From Janthinobacterium silvisoli (GTDB lineage Bacteria > Pseudomonadota > Gammaproteobacteria > Burkholderiales > Burkholderiaceae_D): DNA of 64,000 nt. The notes under the pieces were generated by a model. The model had not been told where the DNA came from. It did not search any database and saw nothing but the letters and a program-made list of their open reading frames with translations. This document shows positions 52,189-63,117 of this stretch, piece after piece. The position numbers and the translations under genes were made by a program. The DNA is taken from the NCBI RefSeq assembly GCF_014200725.1, contig NZ_JACHCL010000004.1, positions 232,361 to 296,360 on the forward strand. Reading direction: 5' to 3'. Numbering within the stretch: position 1 is the stretch's first letter; every line of letters begins with the position of its first letter.

Positions 52189-53754
52189 ATGAAGCAGTTG
52201 CAGCATCCATGGGTGCGCTTTCTGGTATGCACACTCGCAGCCATCGTCCTGGCCTGTTGCCTGGTATATCTGTTGCAACTGGCAACATCCAGCCTACTTT
52301 CCCCTTATCTGATCGCCGCGCTGGCCGCCGTGCCTGGCGCCGCACTGCTGGCGCTGGCTGGCCGTCCGCGTGGCGGCAGCGACGATTTACGCCACTTCGC
52401 CGATACGGTCGGGCACGCGATCGACGACATCATGATCGGCGCGGCCGAAACCTCGTACTTTGTCGATTCCGTCAAAAAGAAGGTGGAGCTCGATGTGCAG
52501 ACGGCCAGCGATATTGCCGACAGTTCCGAACAGAATGCCCGCACCACCGAAAAGATTGCAGCCAATGCTGAACGCGCCGCTACCGTGGCCGCTGGCGTGC
52601 GGGTGGAAAGCGTGGCGGCCCGGGCCGAGGTTGATCAAGGATTGAAGCGCATCAATAGCGCGCGCCAGCATGCGCAAGATGCGTCCAGCGCGATGCTGAG
52701 CCTGCAGGAAAAATCCAGGCGCATCAGCGGTTTCACGGAAGCCATTTCCGATATTTCCGCGCGCACCAATCTGCTGGCGCTGAATGCCGCCATCGAGGCG
52801 GCGCGGGCCGGCGAACATGGCCGTGGCTTTGCCGTGGTGGCCGGGGAAGTGCGGCAACTGGCGCAGCGCACCAAGGAAGCCAGCGATGAAATCAGCGTGA
52901 TGGTGCGTGAAATTACCGAGCAATCCGAAAAGGCCGCGCGCGGCATGCAATCGCTGGCCGCTGGCGTGACGGAAGCGGCGCGCAATGTGGAAAGCGTGCA
53001 CGGTTCACTGAGCCATATCGAGCAATCGTCGGGGGTGTCGGAAGACGAGATCGGCCAGATTGCCCGCGCTTCGCGTGAACACGTCGATACCACGCAAGTG
53101 ATCGCCGACGCCATCGTGCAGATACGCGACAGCATGCTGTCGACCAATGAGCAATTGCCGCGCGCCACGCAATCGGCGATGGCGCTGGCGGAACGGGCTG
53201 AAGTGATCGCCAGCGCCATGGGTGATTCGTCGATCGCCACGCCGCACGACGCTATCCGTATCGCCGCCCAGCGCGCCGCGCACGAGGTGGGCCGCTTGTT
53301 CGAGCAAGCGATAGCTTCCGGCAAGATTACAAGTGCAGCCTTGTTCGACCGCCATTACCGCGCCATCCCGAACACCAATCCGCCCAAGCACAACACCCAA
53401 TTTGATGCATTTACAGACCGGGTGCTGCCTGAGCTACAGGAAAGCTTGCTTGCTGCACTGCCGCAACTGGCGTATGCGGGCGCTGTCGACAACAATGGCT
53501 ATTTCCCTACGCATAACAAGAAATTTTCACAGCCGCTGACGGGCGATTACGAGCACGACATCGTGCATAACCGCACCAAGCGCATCTTCAGCGACCGTAC
53601 GGGCAGCCGTTGCGGCAGCAATACCAAGGCATTTTTATTGCAGACGTATAAGCGTGACACGGGCGAAGTCATGCATGACCTGTCGGCGCCGATTTATGTC
53701 GATGGCAAGCACTGGGGCGGCTTCCGTGTAGGCTACCGCTCCAGCGAGGGCTGA
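52189..53754 (+). CDS. Methyl-accepting chemotaxis protein with C-terminal sensor domain
   Basis: The 521-residue chemoreceptor has two closely spaced membrane segments at about residues 9-58 with almost no periplasmic loop. The signalling domain follows, with the hairpin tip [20 protein letters not shown] and [18 protein letters not shown] at about 185-240. The C-terminal 150 residues ([27 protein letters not shown]) look like a Cache/PAS-type sensor in the cytoplasm. The sensor thus follows the signalling domain instead of preceding it. The start at 52189 follows GGGGA. The ligand is unknown. Confidence 0.85.
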   Translation: MKQLQHPWVRFLVCTLAAIVLACCLVYLLQLATSSLLSPYLIAALAAVPGAALLALAGRPRGGSDDLRHFADTVGHAIDDIMIGAAETSYFVDSVKKKVELDVQTASDIADSSEQNARTTEKIAANAERAATVAAGVRVESVAARAEVDQGLKRINSARQHAQDASSAMLSLQEKSRRISGFTEAISDISARTNLLALNAAIEAARAGEHGRGFAVVAGEVRQLAQRTKEASDEISVMVREITEQSEKAARGMQSLAAGVTEAARNVESVHGSLSHIEQSSGVSEDEIGQIARASREHVDTTQVIADAIVQIRDSMLSTNEQLPRATQSAMALAERAEVIASAMGDSSIATPHDAIRIAAQRAAHEVGRLFEQAIASGKITSAALFDRHYRAIPNTNPPKHNTQFDAFTDRVLPELQESLLAALPQLAYAGAVDNNGYFPTHNKKFSQPLTGDYEHDIVHNRTKRIFSDRTGSRCGSNTKAFLLQTYKRDTGEVMHDLSAPIYVDGKHWGGFRVGYRSSEG

Positions 53755-53755
53755 G

Positions 53756-53878
53756 GAACATCTGATTAAATCTGCTGCGCGTTGTAATTTGCGGCCTGCG
53801 ATGCTCACTGTACTAAATGTACGGTTCCGCTTCTCGGCCACAACTTACTTCCGCTCGTTACGATTTTCTCAGATGTTC
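53756..53878. repeat. Dispersed palindromic intergenic repeat, copy C
   Basis: The core is as in copies A and B (TGCTGCGCG ... CTGCGATGCTCACTG ... CCGCTTCTCGG ... CCGCTCGTTACGATTTT). The outer arms GAACATCTGA (53756-53765) and TCAGATGTTC (53869-53878) are perfectly complementary and unrelated to the arms of copy A. It lies between the convergent chemoreceptor and LysR genes. Confidence 0.75.
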
Positions 53879-53900
53879 GTTGAGGTAGCTGTTTCTCAGA

Positions 53901-54881
53901 TTACTCGACGTGCGGCTTGGCGGCCACGCCGCCGCCTGCGGCCGTGGCCGAGCGCAAGGTGGCCGTATTCATGCCTTCCAAGTGGTTGCGCAGCCATTTG
54001 TGGGCCGGGCTGCGGGCATCGCGTTCATGCCACAGCATGTCCAGGTGGACGGCCGGCAAGGCCAGCGGCAAGTCCTTGTATAACAGGGAATCGGTCATGC
54101 CGGTCGAAGCGATCAAGTGACGGGGCAAGACGGTGATCAGGTCGGAGTTGGCGACGACTTTGCCGGCAGTAAAGAATTGATTCACCGTCAGCAAGATGCG
54201 CCGTTCGCGGTGGATTTGCGCCAGCGCTTCATCGACCAGGCCATGGGCGCGGCCAGAAAAACTCACCAGCAAGTGATTCGCCGCGCAATAGTTATCCAGG
54301 GTCAGGTCGACCTTGGCCAGCGGATGGCCGCGCCGCATCACGCACACGTATTTACCGGAATACAAACGCTCATGGCGGATCGGCGAGCTGGTCTCGTACG
54401 ATAATTGCGCCGCCACCCCAGGAAAGAAGCCCACCGCCAGGTCGATATCGCCGCGCAGCAGCATCGGACGCGGCTCGCGCGTAGTCAAAGGCATCATGCG
54501 CACATTCACGCCCGGCGCTTCCCGTTCGATCGAACGCATCAGCGACGGCAGCCAGAACGCGGCCGTGGCGTCGGCCATGGCCATACGGAAGGTTGCATGG
54601 GTTTTCGACACATCGAAGGTTTCCGGCGTGACCGCTGCTTCCAGGCTGGCCAGGGCCGAGCGCACGGAAGGCCACAGCGCTTCGGCGCGTGGCGTGGGTT
54701 TGACGCCATAGGCCGTGCGGATCAGCAATTCATCCCCTAGGCTTTCGCGCAGGCGCTTGATGGCGTTCGATACTGCCGGCTGCGTCATCGCCAGGTGGCC
54801 GGCTGCGCGCGTCAGGTTTTGCTCCGTCATGACGGCATCGAAAACACGCAGCAAGTTCAGGTCCAGCGTCAGGAAACTCAT
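53901..54881 (-). CDS. LysR-family transcriptional regulator
   Basis: The 326-residue regulator has an N-terminal HTH (DLNLLRVFDAVMTEQNLTRA; MTQPAVSNAIKRLRE) and a substrate-binding domain of the NodD/LinR-like branch (GDIDLAVGFFPG). The C-terminal 20 residues are a low-complexity Ala/Gly tail. It is convergent with the chemoreceptor gene; its upstream region (54882-55050) is AT-rich. The target is unknown, as no divergent partner gene is adjacent. Confidence 0.85.
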   Translation of the reverse strand: MSFLTLDLNLLRVFDAVMTEQNLTRAAGHLAMTQPAVSNAIKRLRESLGDELLIRTAYGVKPTPRAEALWPSVRSALASLEAAVTPETFDVSKTHATFRMAMADATAAFWLPSLMRSIEREAPGVNVRMMPLTTREPRPMLLRGDIDLAVGFFPGVAAQLSYETSSPIRHERLYSGKYVCVMRRGHPLAKVDLTLDNYCAANHLLVSFSGRAHGLVDEALAQIHRERRILLTVNQFFTAGKVVANSDLITVLPRHLIASTGMTDSLLYKDLPLALPAVHLDMLWHERDARSPAHKWLRNHLEGMNTATLRSATAAGGGVAAKPHVE

Positions 54882-55050
54882 GGAAAGCCCAGGTAAAGAA
54901 AGTTGAAATCAGAGAAATAATGTATATGTGTAAACCGGAGTGTAAACCGCGCCGGGGGCGAATGATTTCACTCGTGAAAAAATATTACAATTCTTCATTC
55001 ATGAACCATATAATTGGTATCAGGAAATGGAATTAGATTTATATGTTGCA

Positions 55051-55079
55051 CTGCACTATAGTACGTCAAATTCTATAAT
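55051..55079 (+). promoter_or_regulatory. Probable promoter of the small membrane protein gene
   Basis: CTGCAC (55051-55056) and the perfect -10 TATAAT (55074-55079) are separated by 17 bp. Transcription would start around 55086, only about 7 nt before the ATG at 55093. Confidence 0.55.
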
Positions 55080-55092
55080 GCACTGGAACAGT

Positions 55093-55323
55093 ATGTCTAC
55101 CTTCGCCACCGCCTTCTACGCAGTATCCGCACCCGTGCTGGATATTTCGCTGCTGAACGTCTTGCAGATCGCGCTCGCGATGGTGGCCATTGGTGCATTC
55201 GCGCTGCTGTTCAAGCCCTTGCTGGTGGGTATTGCACGCGCCATGGTGCTGGTGGTACGCCCTAAGCTGAGCCGTGATGAGCGTCTGGCCCAGCAGGAAT
55301 TGAAATTCCGCCAGCGCGCCTGA
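55093..55323 (+). CDS. Small single-pass membrane protein, unknown function
   Basis: The 76-residue protein has one or two hydrophobic stretches (VLQIALAMVAIGAFALLFKP; IARAMVLVV) and a basic-acidic tail (SRDERLAQQELKFRQRA). Upstream in-frame ATGs exist at 55027 and 55078, but the promoter prediction favours 55093. No family is recognised. It is flanked by a LysR gene and convergent with the chalcone-isomerase-like gene, with 4 bp between the stop codons. Confidence 0.6.
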   Translation: MSTFATAFYAVSAPVLDISLLNVLQIALAMVAIGAFALLFKPLLVGIARAMVLVVRPKLSRDERLAQQELKFRQRA

Positions 55324-55327
55324 TGCC

Positions 55328-55927
55328 TCAGCTGGCGTCACCGAGCAGATGCGCACGCAAGGTGGTGTCTGCCGGATGGGCGCCGATCCAGATTTTCAGT
55401 AGCGCATTGTAGAAAGCCAGGTCGGGCACCGCATCGCCCAGTTGCTTGCCGTTCAGCCTGCACACCGTTCCCCCCTCTTCCGGCAACCAGTCCACCGTCA
55501 GCACATCGCCTTTTTTCAAGCCTGGCACCATGCCAAATAGCGCGCCGAATTGCATGGTTTGATTGAGCAGCCGCGTACGGTCGGCCTGGTCGGAACTGTG
55601 ATCGAGCCCCTGAGTGAACGCATGTCCCAGATCTTCCGAGCTGATATCGCGCAGCATGACGATTTCCAGCCGGCGCGGGCCGGGCAGCGCCAGCACGTCG
55701 GCCAGCTGGGTTTTCTTTTCCGGTAAGTACAGCGCGATGGTGTACACCTGGAACACGATCTTGTAGCGTACGCCAGCGCCATTGAGTTTCAGCGCATGGC
55801 TGCCCAATTGCACGGTGTCATCGAGTTTGACGCCGCCAACTTCCACCGCCAGCGCGGGTTGCAGCATGGCGCCGCACAGGCACAAGACCGCCAGGTGGCG
55901 GCCGAACAGGGACTTGTTGCCGTGCAT
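55328..55927 (-). CDS. Periplasmic chalcone isomerase-like protein
   Basis: The 199-residue protein has a signal peptide (cleavage about residue 27, after ALA). The rest matches the bacterial chalcone-isomerase-like family (Chalcone_3 type) in overall pattern: GVKLDDTVQLGSHALKLNGA and GVRYKIVFQVYTIALYLPEK. It is unlikely to be a plant-type enzyme; the bacterial family has no established role. Confidence 0.8.
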   Translation of the reverse strand: MHGNKSLFGRHLAVLCLCGAMLQPALAVEVGGVKLDDTVQLGSHALKLNGAGVRYKIVFQVYTIALYLPEKKTQLADVLALPGPRRLEIVMLRDISSEDLGHAFTQGLDHSSDQADRTRLLNQTMQFGALFGMVPGLKKGDVLTVDWLPEEGGTVCRLNGKQLGDAVPDLAFYNALLKIWIGAHPADTTLRAHLLGDAS

Positions 55928-56037
55928 CTACTGCCTCCAAAGAAATCACTGCGCTGAGTAAATCAGTCTACAGTGTAAAACAGTTGGCAGAAGCTGGCGC
56001 GATGTTGCGGTAAGGAACGCTGGCGCTGGAAAGCGGA

Positions 56038-56840
<803 letters not shown>

Positions 56841-56914
56841 TTATGCCTCAAATTGGGGTACCGCCTTGGGCCAGGGCCTGATTTTGCCTAAATTATAGGC
56901 AGAAAATGGCAGAT

Positions 56915-57574
56915 TCAGGCAGTTGCCGCCACTTTGTTGTAAGTTAGCAAATGATAGTAGACCGTACCCGCTTTATCGGCGCGGATGACTTCCCACGGCG
57001 CCATCCAGTCCGGTTTCTCCAATTCACTGTTCTCATCAAAGACCAGCGGCAAGCCCGATTCCGCATACACGATGCCGCCTTCTTTCAGCAGCGAGCGGCA
57101 CAGGGGCAAGGCCTTGGCCAGGAAATCCTGCTGGTAAGGCGGGTCGAGGAAGATCAGGTCAAAACGTTGGCCGCGTGCCGCCAGGCTTTGCGCCGTCAGC
57201 AAGGCGTCGCCGCGCAGCAACTGCACATTGTCGGCACGCAATTTTGCCTTGTTTTCTTCCAGCTGGCGGATCACTGGCGTATGCGTATCGACCATGGTGA
57301 CGGAGGCGGCGCCACGGCTGGCTGCCTCGAAACCGAGTGCGCCGCTGCCTGCGAACAGGTCGAGCACCTGGGCGTTGGCCCAGTCGCCATCGCGCAAGTG
57401 GTTGATCCAGTTAAACAAGGTTTCGCGCACCCTGTCTGGTGTGGGGCGCAAGCCCAGTGCCTGTAAAACAGGCAGCACTGAGCGTTTCCATTGTCCGCCG
57501 ATGATGCGTACCTGGTTCGGTGGCGGCGCGTGGTGGACGGGGACTTTGGCGGGTTTTTTGATCTTCTTTTGCAT
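56915..57574 (-). CDS. rsmD: 16S rRNA (guanine966-N2)-methyltransferase
   Basis: The 219-residue methyltransferase shows VRIIGGQWKRS, GLRPTPDRVRETLFNWI, the SAM motif DLFAGSGALGFEAASRG and the catalytic FLDPPY. It methylates G966 of 16S rRNA. An ATG at 57592 would add six residues; the choice between the two is uncertain. It is upstream of coaD with a 110-bp gap. Confidence 0.93.
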   Translation of the reverse strand: MQKKIKKPAKVPVHHAPPPNQVRIIGGQWKRSVLPVLQALGLRPTPDRVRETLFNWINHLRDGDWANAQVLDLFAGSGALGFEAASRGAASVTMVDTHTPVIRQLEENKAKLRADNVQLLRGDALLTAQSLAARGQRFDLIFLDPPYQQDFLAKALPLCRSLLKEGGIVYAESGLPLVFDENSELEKPDWMAPWEVIRADKAGTVYYHLLTYNKVAATA

Positions 57575-57663
57575 GGGGATTTCTTCATTCAATGGCGGCC
57601 ACTATAGCATATGGCCCCTCGCCCACCGGCAGCGCCCCCTGCTGGCGCTGCTTGCCGTTCACC

Positions 57664-58560
57664 CTATTTGGCTTGCGTGGCCAGGCTATTGAAATCGTCG
57701 ATCCAGCCCTGCATGCGCTTGATGGCGTGAGCCTTCTGCGCAGGTGTGGCCAGCTGTATGGCGGTCAAGACAAACTGCGCCGTGCTGTTTTCATAGGCGT
57801 CAAAGAAAGCCTTGCGCTCGGAATGCTCGAGACGCTCGAAACTATCCTTGATCAAGCCATTGATCAAGGTCACGGTGGCGTCCTTGCTGAGCTTTTCCTG
57901 CTGCACTTTCTTGACCAGGGTCAGCACATTTTGCTGGCGCCGCATGCGTTCATCGAGCCAGATGGCGTTATCGAGCGGGCGCGCATCCGAGGCCTTGCGC
58001 AAGACGGCCTCCTGCTCGCTGCTGAAGCTGCCGAACCAAAGCTCGAATTGCTCCATGGCTTTTTTGTAGCGCAGCTTCTGGCGCTGTTCCTGGTCGCCGC
58101 TCAGGTACTTCTTGCGGTAGTCGTCATTGTTGGACTTGAATTTCTTTTCCATTTGCACGATCTGCTCGGGTTTCAGCGATCGCGCCAGGTCGGCCAGTTC
58201 CGGCGCCGCCTTCAGCAGCAGGGTTTGCGTGCGCTGCTTGACTTCCGCATAGTCGGCGATCAGGTCTGCCTGCGTGACATTGCCCTGCAATTGCTTCTGG
58301 CCGGTACGCAAGATCTCCACATAATCCTTCAGCTGCGTCTTGCGGTGCCAGTCGAACAGCTTGCCGATATCGTCGCGCACCCAGTCCTTCTGGTCGCGGT
58401 CCAGGTCGACATAGGCGTTCAGCCACCAATACAAGACGGTATCGCCATTGTTATAGGCCAGGCGCAAACCGCTGCAAGCCGTCATGGCTGCCAGCAGCAG
58501 CGCCAGCACCGCATAAGTAAAGCGCCTGGAGTATGGGGCCTGCGTGTTAAAATTTTTCAT
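57664..58560 (-). CDS. DUF6279-type lipoprotein
   Basis: The 298-residue protein has a lipoprotein signal (about residues 10-29; lipobox MTAC) and a long helical mature part with conserved YWWLNAYVDLDRDQKDWVRD. This matches the DUF6279 family of uncharacterised proteobacterial lipoproteins. The start at 58560 places the signal peptide correctly. It is divergent from glmU with only 24 bp between the start codons. Confidence 0.8.
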   Translation of the reverse strand: MKNFNTQAPYSRRFTYAVLALLLAAMTACSGLRLAYNNGDTVLYWWLNAYVDLDRDQKDWVRDDIGKLFDWHRKTQLKDYVEILRTGQKQLQGNVTQADLIADYAEVKQRTQTLLLKAAPELADLARSLKPEQIVQMEKKFKSNNDDYRKKYLSGDQEQRQKLRYKKAMEQFELWFGSFSSEQEAVLRKASDARPLDNAIWLDERMRRQQNVLTLVKKVQQEKLSKDATVTLINGLIKDSFERLEHSERKAFFDAYENSTAQFVLTAIQLATPAQKAHAIKRMQGWIDDFNSLATQAK

Positions 58561-58584
58561 ATTCTCAACTGGTAAATTCGGACT

Positions 58585-59961
58585 ATGAACGTTGTCATTC
58601 TCGCCGCCGGCATGGGCAAGCGCATGCAATCTGCCCTGCCTAAAGTACTGCATCCACTGGCGGGCAAGCCGCTGCTGTCGCATGTGATCGATACGGCGCG
58701 CAGTCTGGCGCCGTCCAAATTATGCGTGATTTATGGACATGGGGGCGCAGCGGTGCTGAAACTGCTGGAGCTATACAATGCCACGCATGAATTACCGATT
58801 GCCGCCGCGGAACAGGCGCAGCAGCTGGGTACGGGCCATGCCGTGCAGCAAGCGCTGCCTTTGCTCGATGACCACGTGCCCACCTTGATCCTGTATGGCG
58901 ACGTGCCGCTGACCAGCGCCGTTTCCCTGCAGCATCTGGTGCAAGCGGCTGGCCGCGACAAGCTGGCAATTCTGACGGTGGAACAGGATGATCCATTCGG
59001 CCTGGGCCGCATCGTGCGCGAGGACGGCGCCATCGTGCGCATCGTCGAGGAAAAAGACGCGACGAATACCGAACGTGCCATCCGTGAAATCAATAGCGGC
59101 ATCATGGTCGCGCCGACCGTGCAACTGAAAAAATGGTTGTCGGCCTTGTCGAACGACAATGCGCAAGGCGAATACTATCTGACCGACATCGTGGCCCAAG
59201 CCGTGGCGGACGGCGTGAGCGTCACCTCGGCCCAGCCTGGCTCCGTATGGGAAGTCGCCGGCGTCAACAGCAAGGTGCAACTGGCCCAGCTGGAACGCAT
59301 CCACCAGAACAATATCGCGCAAGCCTTGCTTGAGCGTGGCGTGACCCTGCTCGACCCGGCCCGCATCGATGTGCGCGGTGAACTCATTTGCGGCCGTGAC
59401 GTGACCATCGACGTCGGCTGCGTGTTCGAAGGCCTGGTGGAACTGGGTGATGGCGTGCGCGTGGGCGCCAATAACGTGCTGGTCAATGCCAAGGTGGCGG
59501 CCGGCGCGCACATCAAACCGTTCTGCCATATCGAAGACGCCGTGGTTGGCGCCAGTTCGGTGATCGGTCCGTACGCGCGCTTGCGCCCTGGCACCGTGCT
59601 GGCGGAAGACGTGCATGTCGGTAACTTCGTCGAAGTCAAGAACAGCCAGATCGCCGCCCACAGCAAGGCCAATCACCTGGCCTATATCGGCGACGCCACC
59701 ATCGGTTCGCGCGTCAACGTAGGCGCCGGCACCATCACCTGCAACTACGATGGCGTCAACAAGTTCCGCACGGTGATCGAAGACGATGCCTTTATCGGCA
59801 GCGATAGCCAGCTGATCGCGCCCGTCACGGTGGGCAAAGGCGCGACTCTGGGCGCAGGCACCACCCTGTCGAAAGATGCACCGGCGGGCAAGCTGACCAT
59901 CTCGCGCGCCAAACAAATCACCATCGACGGCTGGACGCGTCCCATCAAGATCGCCAAGTAA
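58585..59961 (+). CDS. glmU: Bifunctional UDP-N-acetylglucosamine pyrophosphorylase / glucosamine-1-phosphate acetyltransferase
   Basis: The 458-residue enzyme makes UDP-GlcNAc for peptidoglycan and LPS. The N-terminal uridyltransferase has [18 protein letters not shown]. The C-terminal left-handed beta-helix carries hexapeptide repeats and the acetyltransferase region [19 protein letters not shown]. It precedes glmS by 1.3 kb, separated by a terminator, a repeat array and an Lrp gene. Confidence 0.97.
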   Translation: MNVVILAAGMGKRMQSALPKVLHPLAGKPLLSHVIDTARSLAPSKLCVIYGHGGAAVLKLLELYNATHELPIAAAEQAQQLGTGHAVQQALPLLDDHVPTLILYGDVPLTSAVSLQHLVQAAGRDKLAILTVEQDDPFGLGRIVREDGAIVRIVEEKDATNTERAIREINSGIMVAPTVQLKKWLSALSNDNAQGEYYLTDIVAQAVADGVSVTSAQPGSVWEVAGVNSKVQLAQLERIHQNNIAQALLERGVTLLDPARIDVRGELICGRDVTIDVGCVFEGLVELGDGVRVGANNVLVNAKVAAGAHIKPFCHIEDAVVGASSVIGPYARLRPGTVLAEDVHVGNFVEVKNSQIAAHSKANHLAYIGDATIGSRVNVGAGTITCNYDGVNKFRTVIEDDAFIGSDSQLIAPVTVGKGATLGAGTTLSKDAPAGKLTISRAKQITIDGWTRPIKIAK

Positions 59962-59998
59962 TACTGTCAGGTAATACTGCTAAGTAACTGAGTACAGC

Positions 59999-60032
59999 GC
60001 CGCCAACCTTCACGGGCTGGCGGCTTTTTTTT
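59999..60032 (+). terminator. Rho-independent terminator of glmU
   Basis: GCCGCCA and TGGCGGC form the stem, extended by partly paired bases, followed by eight T residues. It lies 38 bp after the glmU stop. Confidence 0.9.
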
Positions 60033-60046
60033 GCCTTCAGATTACC

Positions 60047-60610
60047 TGTGGATAAGCTTGTGGAAATAATACTGGCAAGTCGGGATAACTGAGCATGGTT
60101 AGTGACTCTTTCTCCTAAGTATTATTTTCCCATTGTGGATAAACATGTGAACAAGCCCTGGTACAAGTGCTGGATAAGGCCTGTATAAGCACTGTAAAAG
60201 TGGTGTAGAAGCAGTGGAAAAAACGGGATAAGTTTACTGCTGTTCGTCCGCCAGTAGCCTTGTCAGCCTTGGCATAGTCATCACAAAATTACAGCCTGAA
60301 TTTATATGTCTGTGATGTGGATAAGCCTGTGCGTAATCGCTGGATAATTGATGGATAACTTGTAAGCTATTGAATTTTCTGTTTATTTTGACTTTTTTGG
60401 CGTATCGGCCTTGTGGGTAAATCTGTGTACAAGCCTGTGATTAGCATGTGGGCAAGCAGCTAACAAGATGGGATAAGTGATTGCTGCCAGCTTACGCATG
60501 ATTTTTCCACAGGACATTTTTTACATGGCTGATGTTGTGGTGTCGTGAGCCGGTGGCAATGCTTGTGGATAAGATTGTGTATAAGGTGACTAACAAGCCG
60601 GGATAACTTG
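60047..60610 (+). repeat. One-directional array of DnaA-box-like repeats between glmU and an Lrp gene
   Basis: Perfect TGTGGATAA occurs at 60047, 60134, 60316 and 60564, all on the same strand. Between them are many relaxed forms (GGGATAA near 60082, 60225, 60470 and 60600; CTGGATAA near 60171 and 60340; TGTGTACAAG, TGTGGGCAAG, TGTATAAG). There is no credible gene in 60033-60634. The array differs from the 45.5-46.7 kb locus in having no inverted boxes and no trio element. Its role is unknown; DnaA titration or a relic origin are possibilities. Confidence 0.65.
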
Positions 60611-60634
60611 TCAGTATTCCTGCTTGCACGGCGA

Positions 60635-61108
60635 TTACACGGCGATACGGGTCTCGAACTTGCTGCGGAAGGTAGAGAAATACGCTTTCACATTGCGCAC
60701 ATTGGCGTGCGTGGCAAACAGCCGGTGCGCCAGCGCATGGTAGGCGGGCATATCGGCCACCTGCACGATCAGCACGAAGTCGGGCCCCGGCGAAACGCGG
60801 TAGCATTGCAGTACGGCCGCTTCCTGGGCCACCAGCGCTTCAAATTGCTCCATACGCTCGAACGCCTGCACATCAAGCGTGATTTCCACGATGGCGCTCA
60901 AGCGTGCCCCCACCATGTGCGGCGCGACGATGGCCACCTGCCGTTCGATCACGCCGGTTTCCGTCAAATGCTTGACGCGCCGCAAACAAGTTGGCGCCGA
61001 CACATGAACTTCCTGCGCCAGCTCACTATTGGTTTGCGTTGCGTCAACTTGTAAGGCATTCAGAATGCGACGATCAATATCGTCCAGGGTGATGGCGGTC
61101 TCGTTCAT
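60635..61108 (-). CDS. Lrp/AsnC-family transcriptional regulator
   Basis: The 157-residue regulator has an HTH in LDDIDRRILNALQVDATQTN and VHVSAPTCLRRVKHL, and a RAM domain (CYRVSPGPDFVLIVQVADM). It is divergent from glmS; the shared 161-bp region holds ATGAAATA-type palindromes. It probably represses itself and could affect glmS (inference). Confidence 0.88.
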   Translation of the reverse strand: MNETAITLDDIDRRILNALQVDATQTNSELAQEVHVSAPTCLRRVKHLTETGVIERQVAIVAPHMVGARLSAIVEITLDVQAFERMEQFEALVAQEAAVLQCYRVSPGPDFVLIVQVADMPAYHALAHRLFATHANVRNVKAYFSTFRSKFETRIAV

Positions 61109-61142
61109 GGATTTGATGAATTTAAAAAAAAAATCACATTAA

Positions 61143-61218
61143 ATGAAATAATATTTCATCGTCAAATATACATGAAATATTTAGTCAAAAGTAGATGGAT
61201 TTAGAAAGCTTATTTCAT
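61143..61218. promoter_or_regulatory. Lrp-type palindrome and half-sites between lrp and glmS
   Basis: ATGAAATA-A-TATTTCAT (61143-61159) is a perfect palindrome. Half-sites ATGAAATAT (61172-61180) and TATTTCAT (61211-61218) follow toward glmS. The array arrangement is typical of Lrp octamer wrapping. The core AAATAATATTT is shared with the site at 51492-51510. Confidence 0.65.
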
Positions 61219-61269
61219 GCGCTCTGCTTTAGCATGCCTGCATTCACCATTTTCTAACACGAGGTTTCC

Positions 61270-63099
61270 ATGTGCGGCATCGTCGGCGCAGTAGCGCAAC
61301 GTAATATCACTCCCATCCTGCTCGAAGGCTTGAAGCGCCTGGAATACCGCGGTTATGATTCCTGCGGCATCGCCCTGCATGCCGATGGCCGTTTGCAGCG
61401 TTCGCGCTCCACTTCGCGCGTGGCCGAACTGGAAAAGCAGATCGCCGAAGAAGGCTTGGGCGGCTACACGGGCATCGCCCACACGCGCTGGGCCACGCAT
61501 GGCGCACCCGTCAACTTCAATGCCCACCCGCACTTTTCCCCAACGGAAGAAAACGCCCGCGTAGCGCTGGTGCATAACGGCATCATTGAAAACCACGACA
61601 CATTGCGCGCCGAACTGACGGCCCTGGGTTATGTGTTCCAGAGCCAGACCGATACCGAAGTCATCGCCCACCTGGTCGAGCACATGTATGACGGCGACTT
61701 GTTCGACACCGTGCAGCAAGCCGTGAAACGCCTCGATGGCGCTTACGCAATTGCCGTTTTCTGCCGCGACGAACCGCACCGCGTGGTTGCTGCGCGCCAG
61801 GGCTCGCCCCTGATCGTGGGCCTGGGCAATGGTGAAAACTTTGTCGCCTCCGACGCCATGGCGCTGGCCGGCACCACCGACCAGATCATTTACCTGGAAG
61901 AAGGCGACGTGGTCGACCTGCAACTGTCGCGCTGCTGGATCGTCGACGTCAACGGCAAGCCAGTCGAGCGTGAAGTCAAAACCGTGCACGCGCATACGGG
62001 TGCGGCCGAGCTGGGCCCGTACCGCCATTATATGCAGAAGGAAATCTTCGAACAGCCACGCGCCATTGGCGATACGCTCGAAGGTGTCACGGCCATCATG
62101 CCCGAGCTGTTTGGCGACAATGCCTATAAAATCTTCAAGCAGATCGACCGCGTGCTGATCCTCGCCTGCGGCACCAGCTCGTATGCGGGCATGACGGCCA
62201 AGTACTGGATCGAATCGATTGCGAAAGTGCCCGTCAGCGTGGAAGTGGCCAGCGAATACCGCTACCGCGACAGCGTGCCGCACCCGAACACCCTGGTGGT
62301 GACCATCTCGCAAAGCGGCGAAACGGCCGACACTCTGGCCGCCCTGAAACACGCGCGCAGCCTGGGCATGCAGCACACTTTAACTATCTGCAACGTGGCC
62401 ACCAGCGCCATGGTGCGCGAATGCGCTCTGGCCTACATCACCCGCGCCGGCGTGGAAGTGGGTGTCGCCTCGACCAAGGCCTTCACAACGCAGCTGGCCG
62501 GCCTGTTCCTGCTGACCCTGTGCCTGGCGCAAGTGAACGGCCGCCTGTCCGAAGAGCAAGAAGCCGCCCACCTGAAAGCCATGCGCCACTTGCCTGTCGC
62601 CATCGCTTCCGTGCTGGCGCTGGAACCGCAAATCATCGCCTGGTCCGAAGAATTCGCCCGCAAGGAAAACGCCCTCTTCCTGGGTCGCGGCATGCACTAC
62701 CCGATCGCCCTGGAAGGCGCGCTGAAGCTGAAAGAAATTTCCTACATCCACGCCGAAGCCTATCCCGCCGGCGAGCTGAAACACGGCCCGCTGGCGCTGG
62801 TCACCAATGAAATGCCAGTCGTCACCATCGCCCCCAACGATGCGCTGATCGAAAAGCTGAAGTCGAACATGCAGGAAGTGCGCGCCCGCGGCGGCCAGCT
62901 GTACGTCTTCGCCGACGTCGACTCCCGCATCAGCTCCGGCGAAGGTCTGCACGTGATCCGCCTGCCAGAACACTACGGCGATTTGTCACCGATCCTGCAC
63001 GTGTGCGCACTGCAATTGCTGGCGTACCACACGGCGCTGGCACGGGGCACGGATGTGGATAAGCCGAGGAATTTGGCTAAGTCGGTGACGGTGGAGTGA
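61270..63099 (+). CDS. glmS: Glutamine-fructose-6-phosphate aminotransferase (isomerizing)
   Basis: The 609-residue enzyme makes glucosamine-6-phosphate. The N-terminal nucleophile Cys2 ([12 protein letters not shown]), the GATase site HTRWATHG, two SIS domains ([21 protein letters not shown]) and the C-terminal [15 protein letters not shown] are complete. The DNA encoding that C-terminus is the TnsD-recognised part of attTn7. A Tn7-like element end lies 23 bp past the stop. Confidence 0.97.
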   Translation: MCGIVGAVAQRNITPILLEGLKRLEYRGYDSCGIALHADGRLQRSRSTSRVAELEKQIAEEGLGGYTGIAHTRWATHGAPVNFNAHPHFSPTEENARVALVHNGIIENHDTLRAELTALGYVFQSQTDTEVIAHLVEHMYDGDLFDTVQQAVKRLDGAYAIAVFCRDEPHRVVAARQGSPLIVGLGNGENFVASDAMALAGTTDQIIYLEEGDVVDLQLSRCWIVDVNGKPVEREVKTVHAHTGAAELGPYRHYMQKEIFEQPRAIGDTLEGVTAIMPELFGDNAYKIFKQIDRVLILACGTSSYAGMTAKYWIESIAKVPVSVEVASEYRYRDSVPHPNTLVVTISQSGETADTLAALKHARSLGMQHTLTICNVATSAMVRECALAYITRAGVEVGVASTKAFTTQLAGLFLLTLCLAQVNGRLSEEQEAAHLKAMRHLPVAIASVLALEPQIIAWSEEFARKENALFLGRGMHYPIALEGALKLKEISYIHAEAYPAGELKHGPLALVTNEMPVVTIAPNDALIEKLKSNMQEVRARGGQLYVFADVDSRISSGEGLHVIRLPEHYGDLSPILHVCALQLLAYHTALARGTDVDKPRNLAKSVTVE

Positions 63100-63117
63100 G
63101 GGTAATCCCCCCATTTT

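Noticed and set aside
63054..63062. Perfect TGTGGATAA in the 3' end of glmS
   Set aside because: It encodes the conserved DVDK residues of GlmS and is explained by coding constraint; isolated, not part of an array.
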